A stretch of 64,000 bases of DNA from Streptomyces taklimakanensis (GTDB lineage: Bacteria > Actinomycetota > Actinomycetes > Streptomycetales > Streptomycetaceae): the NCBI RefSeq assembly GCF_009709575.1, contig NZ_WIXO01000001.1, positions 2,358,001-2,422,000 of the forward strand. Reading direction: 5' to 3'. The translations under genes and the position numbers were made by a program. The notes beneath the pieces were generated by a model, which was given only the letters and a program-made list of their open reading frames with translations, was not told where the DNA came from and searched no databases. Positions 49,558 through 58,802 of this stretch are shown piece after piece. How positions within the stretch are numbered: position 1 is the first letter of the stretch; each line of letters opens with the position of its first letter.

Positions 49558-50451
49558 TCAGGCGAAGACCACCGTGCGGTGCCCGTTGAGCAGGACCCGG
49601 TGCTCGCTGTGCCACTTCACCGCGCGCGCCAGCACCCGGCACTCCACGTCGCGGCCGACGGCCACGAGCTGCTCGGGCGTGACCTCGTGCCCGACCCGCT
49701 CCACCTCCTGCTCGATGATCGGCCCCTCGTCCAGCTCCGCCGTCACGTAGTGGGCCGTGGCGCCGATCAGCTTCACACCGCGCGCGTGGGCCTGGTGGTA
49801 CGGCTTGGCGCCCTTGAAGCTCGGCAGGAACGAGTGGTGGATGTTGATGATCCGGCCGGACAGCTCCTTGCAGAGGTCGTCCGAGATCACCTGCATGTAG
49901 CGGGCCAGGACCACCAGTTCCACGCCCTCGGCGCGCACCAGCTCCAGCAGTCGCGCCTCGGCCTCGGGCTTGGTGTCCCTGGTGACCGGGATGTGGTGGA
50001 AGGGGATGCCGTAGGAGGAGACCAGTTCCTCGAAGTCGGTGTGGTTGGAGACCACGGCCGCGATCTCGATCGGCAGCGCGCCGATGCGGGTGCGGAACAG
50101 CAGGTCGTTCAGGCAGTGTCCGAACTTGCTGACCATCAGGACCACGCGCATCTTCTCGTCGGTGCGGTGGATCTGCCAGTCCATGCCGAAGGAGTCGCCC
50201 ACCGCCGCGAAGCTGGCCCGCAGCTTCTCCACCGTCACGGGCGTCCCGGCGCTGAAGTGCACCCGCATGAAGAACAGCCCGGTGTCGTGGTCCCCGAACT
50301 GCCGGCTGTCCTCGATGTTGCAACCGGTCATGAAGAGATAGCTGGAGACGGCGTGCACGATGCCCTGTTTGTCCGGGCACGAGAGCGTCAGGATGTACTG
50401 CTGGGTCCGTTCCGGTGCTTCCGGGGCGGCGGTGGGCTGCGGCTGGGTCAT
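49558..50451 (-). CDS. purU: Formyltetrahydrofolate deformylase
   Basis: A 297-residue enzyme that hydrolyses 10-formyl-tetrahydrofolate to formate and tetrahydrofolate, supplying formate for PurT and balancing one-carbon pools. The N-terminal ACT domain (YILTLSCPDKQGIVHAVSSYL, about 20-95) is followed by a formyltransferase-type catalytic domain, with IINIHHSFLPSFKGAKPYH and IGATAHYVTAELDEGPII. Catalytic Asn, His and Asp are in place. ATG at 50451. Confidence 0.94.
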   Translation of the reverse strand: MTQPQPTAAPEAPERTQQYILTLSCPDKQGIVHAVSSYLFMTGCNIEDSRQFGDHDTGLFFMRVHFSAGTPVTVEKLRASFAAVGDSFGMDWQIHRTDEKMRVVLMVSKFGHCLNDLLFRTRIGALPIEIAAVVSNHTDFEELVSSYGIPFHHIPVTRDTKPEAEARLLELVRAEGVELVVLARYMQVISDDLCKELSGRIINIHHSFLPSFKGAKPYHQAHARGVKLIGATAHYVTAELDEGPIIEQEVERVGHEVTPEQLVAVGRDVECRVLARAVKWHSEHRVLLNGHRTVVFA

Positions 50452-50566
50452 GTGCACAAGCGTGGCACACCCGGCGGTGCGGCCGATCGCGATGTCCCCG
50501 TTCGCCCCGGCGCCCGTCCCGCCCCCACGAGTCGGCCCCGGGAATCGGGTCGGGCCGGGCGCCGGG

Positions 50567-51013
50567 CTAGGCGGTCCTCAGCGCGGCCACCAGCACATCG
50601 AGGGAGACGGGCGGCAGGTCCGGGTCGTCGCCGTCGTTCGTGGCCAGCAGGACGTGGGCGTCGCGCGCCGCGCGGACGGCCTCCGGCCAGCCCTGGTGCT
50701 CCAGGTAGGCCGTGACCGGGGCGTCCGCCCCGACCTGGTGCATGATGCGCAGGACGCGCAGCACCGCCACGTCGACGAGCGCGGCCTCCTGGGCGTCGCG
50801 GAAGATCGTGCCTATGTACTTGTCGGCGGACCAGTTGTCCAACCAGGTGTCCTCGACCAGTCGGTAGACGGCGTCCGTGACGTCGCCGTACCCTGGGCGC
50901 CCCGTCAGCCAGCACTCCTGCTGGAAGACGGGGTCGGAGAGCATGTGCAGCGCCGAGCGCACGTGGGTGCGCCAGCGCCACCAGGGCATGTCGGTGCGCG
51001 GCATGCCGTCCAT
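50567..51013 (-). CDS. SCO4402-family hypothetical protein
   Basis: A 148-residue protein rich in helices with DMPWWRWRTHVRSALHMLSD and FQQECWLTGRP, typical of a small actinobacterial family I recall as SCO4402. A hydrophilic C-terminus ends SLDVLVAALRTA. It reads in the same direction as purU with a 115-base gap. No motif for a known activity. ATG at 51013 is chosen over upstream starts because the conserved part begins there. Confidence 0.7.
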   Translation of the reverse strand: MDGMPRTDMPWWRWRTHVRSALHMLSDPVFQQECWLTGRPGYGDVTDAVYRLVEDTWLDNWSADKYIGTIFRDAQEAALVDVAVLRVLRIMHQVGADAPVTAYLEHQGWPEAVRAARDAHVLLATNDGDDPDLPPVSLDVLVAALRTA

Positions 51014-51184
51014 GGTGCTCGAACGACCGCCGCGGCGGAAAGTCCTCTCCGTTGCCTGCACGATGGTCGATCGTACGTCCCGTCTCCCGGTGATCTTCAC
51101 GGCCCCCGCTGTTCACCCGGTCGTCCCCCTCCGTTGACCTTTCATCACTCGCCCGTTACAACCGGCGCGGAATCGTTCCCGGAC

Positions 51185-52477
51185 ATGACCGCACGGCGTC
51201 GCATACGTTCCGCCCGGATCCTGACCGCCTTCGCCGCCACCACGGGGGTCTGCGCGTCCCTGCTCACCGGCTGCGGCATGCTGCCCGGTGACGCGAGAGC
51301 CGACGAGGGCACCGTCACCGTGATGACCTGGGCCCCCCAGGACACCGGGGCCACCGACATGCCGGGGATGCCCGCCATGGCGGAGGCGTACGCGCGCTGG
51401 GTGAACGCCACCGGCGGCATCAGCGGCCGCACGCTCCGGGTCCTCACCTGCAACGACCACAACGAGTCGGTGAGCGCCGCCCGGTGCGCCAACCGGGCCC
51501 GCGAGGAGGGGGCGGTGGCGGTGGTCGGCTCCTACAGCCAGCACGGCCGCACCTTCATGCCGGCCCTGGAGTCGGCCGGCATCCCCTACATCGGCGGCTA
51601 CGGCGTCACCGACGAGGAGTTCACCAGCCCGTTCTCCTACCCCGTCAACGGAGGCCAGTCGACCCTGCTCGCCGGGAACGGTCACCAGCTCGCCGAGCAC
51701 TGCGAGCACGTCTCCCTGGTGCGCCCCGACACCGTCGCGGGCGACCGGCTCCCCGATCTGTTGAACGCCGGCCTGGCCGAGGGCGGCCGGAACCCGGCCA
51801 CCGACGTCCGGGCCCCGGAGGACGCCTCCGCCTACGCCGACCAGGCCCGCCGCGCGCTGACCGGAGTGGGCGTCGACGCGGGCTCCGCCGACGCGGACGC
51901 CGACGGTGCCTGCGTCACCGCCGTGCTCGGCGGCCGCACGGACACCTTCTTCGACTCCTTCCGACGGCTGGACGGCGGCACCGAGGTGCGGATCGCCTCG
52001 GTGCTCGGCAGCGTCCGGCAGTCCCTCGTGGACGCCACGGGCGGGCCGGACAGCCGCTGGGAGGGCGCGTACGCCACCGGTTGGTACCCGGTCTCCTCCG
52101 ACCCGCGCTGGGGGGCGATGCGGGAGGTCGTCCGCGAGCACGCCTTCGGCGACAACCGGATCGACCCGAACGACCCGGGCGTCCAGACCACCTGGATCGC
52201 CTACACCGTGCTGCGGGCCGCCCTGGAGAACGTCGAGGGGACCGTCACGGCCAGGTCCGTGCAGCGCGCCCTGGAGAGCATGCCCCCGGTGGACACCGGA
52301 GGGCTGACCCCGAAGCTGAGCTGGCGCTACGAGGACCTGCTCGCCGTGCGCGACCATCCGCGGCTGGTCAACTCGATGGTGACCTTCCAACAGGTCAGGG
52401 AGGGCAGGCTGGCCCAGGTCCGGGACGGGTTCGTGGACGTGCGGAGCACGCTGGAGGCCACCCCGGCCGGCGGCTGA
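51185..52477 (+). CDS. ABC-type substrate-binding lipoprotein (Leu/Ile/Val type)
   Basis: A 430-residue lipoprotein with a lipobox LLTGC at about residue 30 and a periplasmic-binding type I fold: TVMTWAPQDTG, CNDHNESVSAARCANRAREEGAVAVVG, NGGQSTLLAGN. The family binds amino acids or amides for ABC transporters, but no permease or ATPase genes are near, so it is an orphan receptor or works with a remote transporter. It is divergent from the SCO4402-type gene. Confidence 0.85.
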   Translation: MTARRRIRSARILTAFAATTGVCASLLTGCGMLPGDARADEGTVTVMTWAPQDTGATDMPGMPAMAEAYARWVNATGGISGRTLRVLTCNDHNESVSAARCANRAREEGAVAVVGSYSQHGRTFMPALESAGIPYIGGYGVTDEEFTSPFSYPVNGGQSTLLAGNGHQLAEHCEHVSLVRPDTVAGDRLPDLLNAGLAEGGRNPATDVRAPEDASAYADQARRALTGVGVDAGSADADADGACVTAVLGGRTDTFFDSFRRLDGGTEVRIASVLGSVRQSLVDATGGPDSRWEGAYATGWYPVSSDPRWGAMREVVREHAFGDNRIDPNDPGVQTTWIAYTVLRAALENVEGTVTARSVQRALESMPPVDTGGLTPKLSWRYEDLLAVRDHPRLVNSMVTFQQVREGRLAQVRDGFVDVRSTLEATPAGG

Positions 52478-52555
52478 GCCGGGCGCGGCGGCGGCTGCCG
52501 GGGGCTCCCGGAGAGCCGGTCGCGGGGACGGCGCCCGGTCCGGACGGCGGACGCC

Positions 52556-54088
52556 CTACAGCTGCCCGTACCGCCGCTCGGGCAGGCCGTACCGGCGGGC
52601 GGTCGGGTTCCACAACCCGGCCGCCTCCTTCTTCGCCGCCGTGGCCACGCCACTGGCCTTGTTGCCCTCCGCCGTGCTGCTCGTGGTCCTCGCCATGCCC
52701 TTGGGGCAGCCCTTCTTGCCCGCGACCTGGTCGGCCCACGCCGCGTAGTGGTTGTCCGCCGTGGCCGACGCCCGCCACGCCCGGGTGAGGGCGTCGGCCA
52801 GCTTCCGGTGGTCGGGCAGCCGGTCGATCTCCAACTCGTTCAACCTGCTCACCAGGTCGTTGCGTTGGCGGGCGGCGTCCCGCAGGTCGGAGGCGGCCTT
52901 GCCCAGCTTCTCGCACTTCTTGATGTTCTCGACCGCCCGGATGACCGCGCTGCGGCTGTTGTTGCTGTCGGCGAGGAGCTTGTCCAACTCCTTCGCCTGG
53001 ACCTCGGCCAGATCGACGGTGGGCGACGGCGACGGCGACGACTGCGACGGGGACGGCGACTCCTCGCCGCCCGGGGCGGGGGCCGACGCCTTCGCCTGCG
53101 GCAGCGGAGCGGAGCTGTCACCGCCGGTCATCGCCGCCCCGGCGGCCAGTCCCACGACGGCACAGCCCACCACGACGATCCCGGCGACCGCGAGGCGCGG
53201 TATGCCGCGCCGCTCGCCGGAGTCCCGCCCGGGGGACGGGCGGTCGTACCCCCCGCGGTCACCGCCGTGCCCGTGACCGCCGCCACCGTACGGCGGGAAC
53301 GGCGGAGCGCCCGACGGGTCGACGGGGGGAAGCTGCCGGGTGGCGTCGGCGGGCAGGCCCCCCGGGGAGCCGTCCGTCCGCGCGTCGGACCGGAACAGCC
53401 CTTCGAAGTCCGAGTGCGGGGAACCGCCGCCCACCGCGCCGGGACGGGTTCCGTACGGGGCGCCGGGGGACGGCGGGGGAACCGCGCCCGAGGCCGAGGG
53501 CGCGCTCCCGGGGGGCTGCGCGGGCTTCCTCTCCGGCGACAGCGGCCTGCGCAGCACCGTGGTGCTCTCGGTGTCCCGTTCCGGGGGCGGGCCGGCGGAC
53601 ACCGGTCTGATGACCCGGGTCGCGTCGTCACCGCCGTCCGGGACGGGGGCGCCCCCGCCGGACACCAAAGGCGCCGAGGACGTCGGTTCCGCGGGGGGCG
53701 GAGGACCGGCCGGGGATATCGGCGGCAGGACCTGCGTCTCGTCGGCGGCGCCGGGCGTCGCGCCCTGGGCCGGGGCGTGCGACGGCGGCTGCGGGGCCTG
53801 CCGGGGGTGCTGCTGCCCGTACCACTCCGGGTCCTCCGACCGGGCCGGTGGCTGTTGCGGCGGCTGGGAGTACGGCCGAGGAGGCGCCTGCGGGGGCGGC
53901 GGGGGGGCCTGCGGAGGCAGGGGGGCCTGCGCGGGCTGTCCCTGGGGGCCCCAGGGCTGTCCCCAGGGCTGCCCCGAGGGCGGCCCCGTACGTCGGGAGT
54001 CACCGTGGCCGGGAGCCCACGGGTCACCGTTCGACGGCAGGACCACACCCTCGTGTGCCTCGTCGCCCTCTCGGCCGTGCGTCGTCAC
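52556..54088 (-). CDS. Proline-rich membrane protein with extracellular domain
   Basis: A 510-residue protein. The first 310 residues are cytoplasmic, rich in Pro, Gln, Gly and Ala. A membrane helix lies at about 325-348 (LAVAGIVVVGCAVVGLAAGAA). The outer part has a Ser/Pro linker and a helical domain of about 160 residues with two Cys (KKCEKLG, KKGCPKG) that may be bonded. GTG at 54088 with GAGGAG upstream. Unknown function; such proteins are common in Streptomyces near cell-wall and septum genes. Converges with the substrate-binding gene. Confidence 0.65.
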   Translation of the reverse strand: MTTHGREGDEAHEGVVLPSNGDPWAPGHGDSRRTGPPSGQPWGQPWGPQGQPAQAPLPPQAPPPPPQAPPRPYSQPPQQPPARSEDPEWYGQQHPRQAPQPPSHAPAQGATPGAADETQVLPPISPAGPPPPAEPTSSAPLVSGGGAPVPDGGDDATRVIRPVSAGPPPERDTESTTVLRRPLSPERKPAQPPGSAPSASGAVPPPSPGAPYGTRPGAVGGGSPHSDFEGLFRSDARTDGSPGGLPADATRQLPPVDPSGAPPFPPYGGGGHGHGGDRGGYDRPSPGRDSGERRGIPRLAVAGIVVVGCAVVGLAAGAAMTGGDSSAPLPQAKASAPAPGGEESPSPSQSSPSPSPTVDLAEVQAKELDKLLADSNNSRSAVIRAVENIKKCEKLGKAASDLRDAARQRNDLVSRLNELEIDRLPDHRKLADALTRAWRASATADNHYAAWADQVAGKKGCPKGMARTTSSTAEGNKASGVATAAKKEAAGLWNPTARRYGLPERRYGQL

Positions 54089-54257
54089 CGGGACTCCTCG
54101 TTCACCCGACTGCCAGAACCGTCGGCTCACGCTACCGGGTCGTCCACACGGTCCACCACGTCCCCCGGAGGGCTGCGCATTCTCCCCACTTCCAACCGGG
54201 GTGAAACCTCCCGACGTCCCCCGCTTGTCTCCTTTCCTGCCCCCGCCCCGCCCGTCC

Positions 54258-55646
54258 TCAGGCGGCCATCGCCGTCAGCCGCTCGGAGAACTCCCGTACC
54301 ACCGGCTCCCCCTGATGGGGTTCCAGGCGCCCGCGGAAGTCGTCCAGGTACTCCGCGCCACGCTCCGAGCGGAGCCCGGCCAGCAACTCGGCCGCCTGGC
54401 CACCGACGTGGCAGGCGTGCTCCAACTCCCGCTGCTGCAACCGCGCCGTGGCGAGCAGCAGCAGGTCGATCGCGCGCCGCCGCGTCCGCCGCTCGGGGAG
54501 CCCCGCCAGGGCCTCCTCGGCACGGCGCTGGGCCGGGGTGGGCTGGTTCAGGTCCCGGTGGCAGTGGGCGAGTTCGTCGGCCAGGTAGGCGGCGTCGAAG
54601 TGGGCGATCCACTCCGGGTCGTCGCCCGTGTCCGTCGCCGACTCGGCGCGGTCGAACGCCGCCAGCGCCCGTCCCGCGGCGAGTTGGCACGTGCGGGCGT
54701 CGCCCAGCAGGGCGTGGCCGCGCGCCTCGGCCGCGTGGAACATCGCCTGCACCCGCGGGGTCGCCTTCCCCCGCGAGCCCTCCTGGGCGGCACGGGCGAG
54801 TTGGGCTATCTCGCGCGGTGTGCCGAGCGAGGCGGCGAGGTGGCTCATGCCCGCGGCCAGCACGTAGCCGCCGTACGCCCGGTCGTCGGCGGCCTGGGCC
54901 AGCCGCAGCGCCTGGATGTAGTACCGCTGCGCCAGGCCCGGTTGCCCGGTGTCCACGGCCGTGTAGCCGGCGAGTTCGTTGAGCCGGGCCACCGCGCCGA
55001 ACAGCTCGCGCCCCACGGCCTCCGAGTAGGAGCCCGTCAGCAGCCCGGAGACCACGCTGTTGAGGTAGTGGACGACGACCGGCCGGACGTGTCCGCTGCC
55101 GTAGCGGTGGTCCAGTTCGGACAGGGCGGCGGTGGTCTCCCGCACCGCCTGGACGTCCGAGCTCCCCACGCGCGGCCCGGAGGCGCGCGCCACCTGGGGG
55201 TCGGGGGCGGTGATGAGCCAGTCGCGGCTGGGCTCCACCAGCGCCGAGAAGGCCGCCGACTGGGCGGTGAGCAGATCGCGGCGGCCCACGTCGCTGCGCC
55301 ACAGCTCGCACGCCTGCTCCACGGCCCCCGCCACGGAGGTGGCGAACCGCAGGCCGACCCCGGCGGCCATGCTCCGGCCGCCGGCCATGCCTATCTCCTC
55401 CACCGTGACCGTCCGGCCCAGCTTGCGCCCCAGGGCCTCGGCGATCACGGCCGGCGCCCGGCCGCGCGGCTGCTGCCCGCGCAGCCAGCGGGCGACGGAG
55501 GTCTTGTCGTACCTCAGGTCGAGCCCGTGCTCGGCGCCGCACATGTTGACGCGGCGGGCCAGGCCGGCGTTGGAGCAGCCCGCCTCCTGGATGAGCGCCT
55601 GCAGCCGCTCGTTGGGCTGTCGTGCGACCAACGGCCTCGCGGCCAT
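54258..55646 (-). CDS. HTH/TPR transcriptional regulator (NsdA-like)
   Basis: A 462-residue protein. The N-terminal 80 residues contain a helix-turn-helix (LQALIQEAGCSNAGLARRV, RYDKTSVARWLRGQQPRG). The rest is helical and TPR-like (REIAQLARAAQEGSRGK, RRAIDLLLLATARLQQRELEHACHV). Streptomyces NsdA, a negative regulator of development, has a similar plan and length (around 500). Identity with NsdA is not established. GGAGGGGG precedes the ATG. Confidence 0.7.
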   Translation of the reverse strand: MAARPLVARQPNERLQALIQEAGCSNAGLARRVNMCGAEHGLDLRYDKTSVARWLRGQQPRGRAPAVIAEALGRKLGRTVTVEEIGMAGGRSMAAGVGLRFATSVAGAVEQACELWRSDVGRRDLLTAQSAAFSALVEPSRDWLITAPDPQVARASGPRVGSSDVQAVRETTAALSELDHRYGSGHVRPVVVHYLNSVVSGLLTGSYSEAVGRELFGAVARLNELAGYTAVDTGQPGLAQRYYIQALRLAQAADDRAYGGYVLAAGMSHLAASLGTPREIAQLARAAQEGSRGKATPRVQAMFHAAEARGHALLGDARTCQLAAGRALAAFDRAESATDTGDDPEWIAHFDAAYLADELAHCHRDLNQPTPAQRRAEEALAGLPERRTRRRAIDLLLLATARLQQRELEHACHVGGQAAELLAGLRSERGAEYLDDFRGRLEPHQGEPVVREFSERLTAMAA

Positions 55647-55816
55647 ACGGTCCCCCTCCCTGGTGCACGTCCCCGTGCACGTCGTCCGTCCTGCCTGACT
55701 GCGGCGCTGGAGGCATATGCCAAGATTTCCGGCACCGCGCCGCACTGGAACTACCCACCCCGGACGGCCGCTCCCTACACGCGCCCCCGCCCGTGCACCC
55801 GTGCGCCCCATGTGTC

Positions 55817-55844
55817 GGATCGGTACCCCCGTCCACACCGATCC
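55817..55844. promoter_or_regulatory. Inverted repeat between regulator and prim-pol genes
   Basis: GGATCGGT (55817-55824) and ACCGATCC (55837-55844), perfect arms, 12-base spacer. It may be an operator in the divergent region of 251 bases. Confidence 0.4.
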
Positions 55845-55897
55845 CCGGGCCGTAACCCTTCGTCACGGGATAAGTTGTGATCGTCGTGGAGGAGGCC

Positions 55898-56596
55898 ATG
55901 AACATCACATCATCGACCACATCCGTCACCATCAATCAGGACATTCCACGCCCAGTCGGCAGAGATCCGGTGGTACCGACGGGCAGGACGATCGACCACG
56001 CGGTGCGGTACGCGGAGGAGCGGCACTGGGACGTCGTCCCCGGCGCCTGGATGGAGGTCACGAGGGGCACGCCGCGCTGCTCCTGCGGTACGTCCGACTG
56101 CCCGACGCCCGGCGCCCACCCCATACGCCCGGACTGGACGGCACAGGCGACCGGCAGCGCGACGGCCGTGCGACGCATGTGGGAGGACACCCCGTACGCG
56201 TCGGTGCTGCTGCCCACCGGACGGACCTTCGACGCCATCGAGGTGTCGGAGACCACGGGCTGTCTGGCGCTGGCCCGGATGGAGCGCATGGAACTGCAGA
56301 TCGGTCCGGTGACCGGCACACCGGACGGGCGGATGTTCTTCTTCGTCCTGCCGGGCGGCGCCGCCAAGGTGCCCGACCTGGTCCGGAAGCTGGGCTGGTC
56401 GCCGAGCCGCGTCGACATGGCGGCACGGGGCGACGGCGACTGGGTGGCGGCTCCGCCGAGCCGGGTGGGGACGCGCGGTTCGGTGCTGTGGGTCCGGGAG
56501 CCGACGGCCGCCAACCGCTGGCTCCCGGACGCCGAGGAGATCATCCAGCCGCTGGCGTACGCCTGCGGGCGCGACGCCGCCACGCGCGAGGGCTGA
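55898..56596 (+). CDS. Prim-pol-like (bifunctional DNA primase/polymerase N-terminal domain) protein
   Basis: A 232-residue protein matching the small Streptomyces proteins annotated as bifunctional DNA primase/polymerase. A Cys cluster is in CSCGTSDCPTPGAHP near 60, followed by WEDTPYASVLLPTGRTFDAIEV. In active prim-pols the last segment carries a D-x-D; here it reads DAIEV, so catalysis is doubtful. It stands alone without a helicase. GGAGGAGG precedes the ATG at 55898. A phage or plasmid origin is possible but it is in conserved core order. Confidence 0.75.
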   Translation: MNITSSTTSVTINQDIPRPVGRDPVVPTGRTIDHAVRYAEERHWDVVPGAWMEVTRGTPRCSCGTSDCPTPGAHPIRPDWTAQATGSATAVRRMWEDTPYASVLLPTGRTFDAIEVSETTGCLALARMERMELQIGPVTGTPDGRMFFFVLPGGAAKVPDLVRKLGWSPSRVDMAARGDGDWVAAPPSRVGTRGSVLWVREPTAANRWLPDAEEIIQPLAYACGRDAATREG

Positions 56597-56658
56597 CCGG
56601 GAAACCGAGACCCGGGGCCGTGGCGGCGGGCCTCGGGACGTTCGGGAACCCGAGGGGG

Positions 56659-56684
56659 GACGGCCGGTCACCGGACCGGCCGTC
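56659..56684. terminator. Bidirectional terminator
   Basis: 11-base-pair perfect stem (56659-56669 with 56674-56684), 4-base loop, between convergent genes. Confidence 0.7.
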
Positions 56685-56728
56685 GAACCTTCCGACCACC
56701 GGCCGCCCCCGGCGCCGGTCCGGACGGC

Positions 56729-57601
56729 TCAGGCGGGCAGCGCTCCCTGGAGGAAGGGTTCGACGACCTGCCGCCACTGCTCGGGCCGGTCGTAGTGGAC
56801 GAGGTGCCCGGCACCGTCCACCTCGGCGTAGGAGCCCCGCGGCAACACGCGGACCATCTCCTGCGCCTCGGCCCGTCCCAGCTTCCCGTCGAGGCCCCGG
56901 ACGACCAGCGCGGGACACCGGACCTGCGTCAGGTCGTCCCAGTACGCCTCGTGCACCCACGTCTGGCGGATCATCAGCATCTGTCGGCGGGAGAACACCG
57001 GGCGCCAGCCGTCCATGCGCTCGGCCATCACCTCGGCGAAGAAGTCGCCGCGCGCCGGGTTCGGGCGCTCCAGCGTCGGATCCTCCTCGCCGAACCAGCG
57101 GCGGACGTCCGCGAGCGTGGCGAAGGGGACCGGCCAGGTGGCGAACCACTGCTCCCACTCCCGTTGGGAGCGCTTGCCCAGCGCCGAGGCCCGCATGTCG
57201 CAGATCACCACCGCGCGGACCAGGTCGGGGCGCTTGGCCGCGAGCTGCCAGGCCGTCAGCGCGCCCATCGCGTGACCGACGACCGCCACGGGGGCGAGGC
57301 CGAGCTGTTCGATCACGGCCTCGGCGTCCGCGACGAACGCCTCACGGTCGAACGGGCCGTCGGTGGGCTTGTCACTGCGGCCGTGGCCGCGCTGGTCGAG
57401 ACAGACGGCACGGTAGCTGCCGGAGAGCCAGCGGGCGGTGGCCGCCCAGTGGGAACCGCGGCCCATCAGGCCGTGCAGCAGCAGCACGCTCGGCGCCTGT
57501 CCGTCCTCCCCTCCTGGCTGCGCGCCCTTGGGCGGGTCGGCGAACTCCCAGGCCGCGAGCCGCAGACCGCCCGCCCCCCTGACGTTGATGCGTCGAACCA
57601 T
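56729..57601 (-). CDS. Alpha/beta hydrolase-fold protein with Ala at the nucleophile position
   Basis: A 290-residue alpha/beta hydrolase. The oxyanion motif HGLMGRGSHW is near residue 38; the nucleophile elbow reads VVGHAMGALTA near 106, that is GHAMG where active members have GHSMG. The acid segment and the final His (DGAGHLVHYDRPEQW) are kept. So the Ser nucleophile is missing; it may be non-hydrolytic or use another residue. Many such hydrolases act on lipids or haloalkanes, where Asp is the nucleophile; Ala fits neither. A palindrome 168 bases upstream may control it. ATG at 57601. Confidence 0.85.
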   Translation of the reverse strand: MVRRINVRGAGGLRLAAWEFADPPKGAQPGGEDGQAPSVLLLHGLMGRGSHWAATARWLSGSYRAVCLDQRGHGRSDKPTDGPFDREAFVADAEAVIEQLGLAPVAVVGHAMGALTAWQLAAKRPDLVRAVVICDMRASALGKRSQREWEQWFATWPVPFATLADVRRWFGEEDPTLERPNPARGDFFAEVMAERMDGWRPVFSRRQMLMIRQTWVHEAYWDDLTQVRCPALVVRGLDGKLGRAEAQEMVRVLPRGSYAEVDGAGHLVHYDRPEQWRQVVEPFLQGALPA

Positions 57602-57768
57602 GCGTCCTGGCACCCCCACCCCTCCCGTCCGCTCGTCCGCCTGCCGTGCCGTTCGCCACGCCATCCGTCACGCCGATCGCCGCGTCTTCCGTCACGTCGT
57701 CCACCGACGTCACGCTATCGAACCTTTATTCGAACAAGCTCATCCGACGTGCAACACCCCACTTTTGA

Positions 57769-57789
57769 GTGACACTCAGCGAGTGTCAC
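57769..57789. promoter_or_regulatory. 21-bp perfect palindrome upstream of the hydrolase gene
   Basis: GTGACACTC, AGC, GAGTGTCAC: 9-base arms with a three-base centre, typical of a dimeric regulator site. It lies just upstream of a TTGCAC-like box for the minus-strand hydrolase gene. Confidence 0.6.
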
Positions 57790-57920
57790 CCCCGGGGGCC
57801 GGGGGGAGACAGCTACCGGGAGGCGGGCCACTCGGGGACAAGGGCCCGCGGGGAGCGACCCTGGGAGGTCGGGGCCCAGAGTCGCATCGGGGGGCAGCGG
57901 GAAGGGGGGACACGGGGAGG

Positions 57921-57957
57921 CGGGGTCCCGGCCGCCGGTGACGGCGCCGGGACCCCG
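57921..57957 (-). terminator. Probable terminator downstream of the DmdR-type gene
   Basis: 12-base-pair perfect stem (57921-57932 with 57946-57957) about 150 bases after the stop. Confidence 0.5.
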
Positions 57958-58106
57958 GTGGTCCGACAGACCCATGGACGGCTCCCCTTCCGTCTCCACA
58001 CGCGCGTCACGGAAAGCGTGTCACGACACGACCGCCGGCGCCCCCCGTTACGCACAACTCCACCGCTTTCGGACCCGGACGCGAACGGGACGGCCGCGGC
58101 GGGCGC

Positions 58107-58802
58107 TCAGCGCCTGGCGACGAAGACGTGCGTGGCGATCTCGGGCGTCAGCTCCGCGGCCTCCCCGCTGCTGCCGACCTGCACACCCCCGCCCGCGCCC
58201 GCCGTCACGCTGACCACCGCGCCCGGCTGCACACCGGCACGGCGGAGCGTGTACATCAACTGGGCGTCCGTCTGGATCGGCTCGCCGATCCGGCGCACCA
58301 CGACCGTCTTGCCGTCGGCGTCGGTGTCCAGATCCGACAGGCTCACCATGTCGTCGCTCAGGAACGGACCGGCCTCCGAGGGCTCGCCCAGCTCCTCCAG
58401 CCCCGGGATCGGGTTGCCGTACGGGGACTCGGTCGGGTGCCGCAGCAGCTCCAGCACGCGGCGCTCGACCGCCTCGCTCATCACGTGCTCCCAGCGGCAC
58501 GCCTCCGCGTGCACCTGCTCCCACTCCAGGCCGATCACGTCCACCAGCAGGCACTCCGCCAGGCGGTGCTTGCGCATCACCCGCGTCGCCAGCCGGCGGC
58601 CCTCCTCGGTCAGCTCCAGGTGCCGGTCGCCGGCGACCGTGAGCAGACCGTCGCGTTCCATGCGGGCGACCGTCTGGCTCACCGTCGGCCCGCTCTGGTC
58701 GAGCCGCTCGGCGATCCGGGCACGCATGGGGACCACGCCCTCCTCCTCCAGCTCCAGGATCGTGCGGAGATACATCTCCGTGGTGTCGATGAGTCCGGAC
58801 AT
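58107..58802 (-). CDS. dmdR1: Iron-dependent repressor, DmdR/IdeR type
   Basis: A 231-residue DtxR-family regulator. N-terminal winged helix (TTEMYLRTILELEEEGVVPMRARIAERLDQSGPTVSQTVARME), metal-binding and dimer domain (HRLAECLLVDVIGLEWEQVHAEACRWEHVMSEAVERR with Cys/His/Glu ligands) and a C-terminal SH3-like domain. It represses siderophore and iron-uptake genes when bound to Fe2+. The length equals that of Streptomyces DmdR1. In S. coelicolor an antisense gene adm overlaps dmdR1; here an open antisense frame exists (58128-58940). Confidence 0.9.
   Translation of the reverse strand: MSGLIDTTEMYLRTILELEEEGVVPMRARIAERLDQSGPTVSQTVARMERDGLLTVAGDRHLELTEEGRRLATRVMRKHRLAECLLVDVIGLEWEQVHAEACRWEHVMSEAVERRVLELLRHPTESPYGNPIPGLEELGEPSEAGPFLSDDMVSLSDLDTDADGKTVVVRRIGEPIQTDAQLMYTLRRAGVQPGAVVSVTAGAGGGVQVGSSGEAAELTPEIATHVFVARR

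Larger units (their letters stand above)
57602..58106. other. 505-base gap upstream of the hydrolase
   Basis: No convincing gene. It contains a 21-base palindrome (57769-57789), promoter-like TTGCAC near 57750 on the minus strand and a strong hairpin at 57921-57957, probably the terminator of the repressor gene upstream. A small open frame (57715-57975) has a good ribosome site but crosses both elements. Confidence 0.5.

Noticed and set aside
57715-57975. 86-codon minus-strand frame with a good ribosome site upstream of the hydrolase gene
   Set aside because: It crosses a strong hairpin and the 21-bp palindrome, and its product is Pro-rich without pattern. Kept as unannotated.
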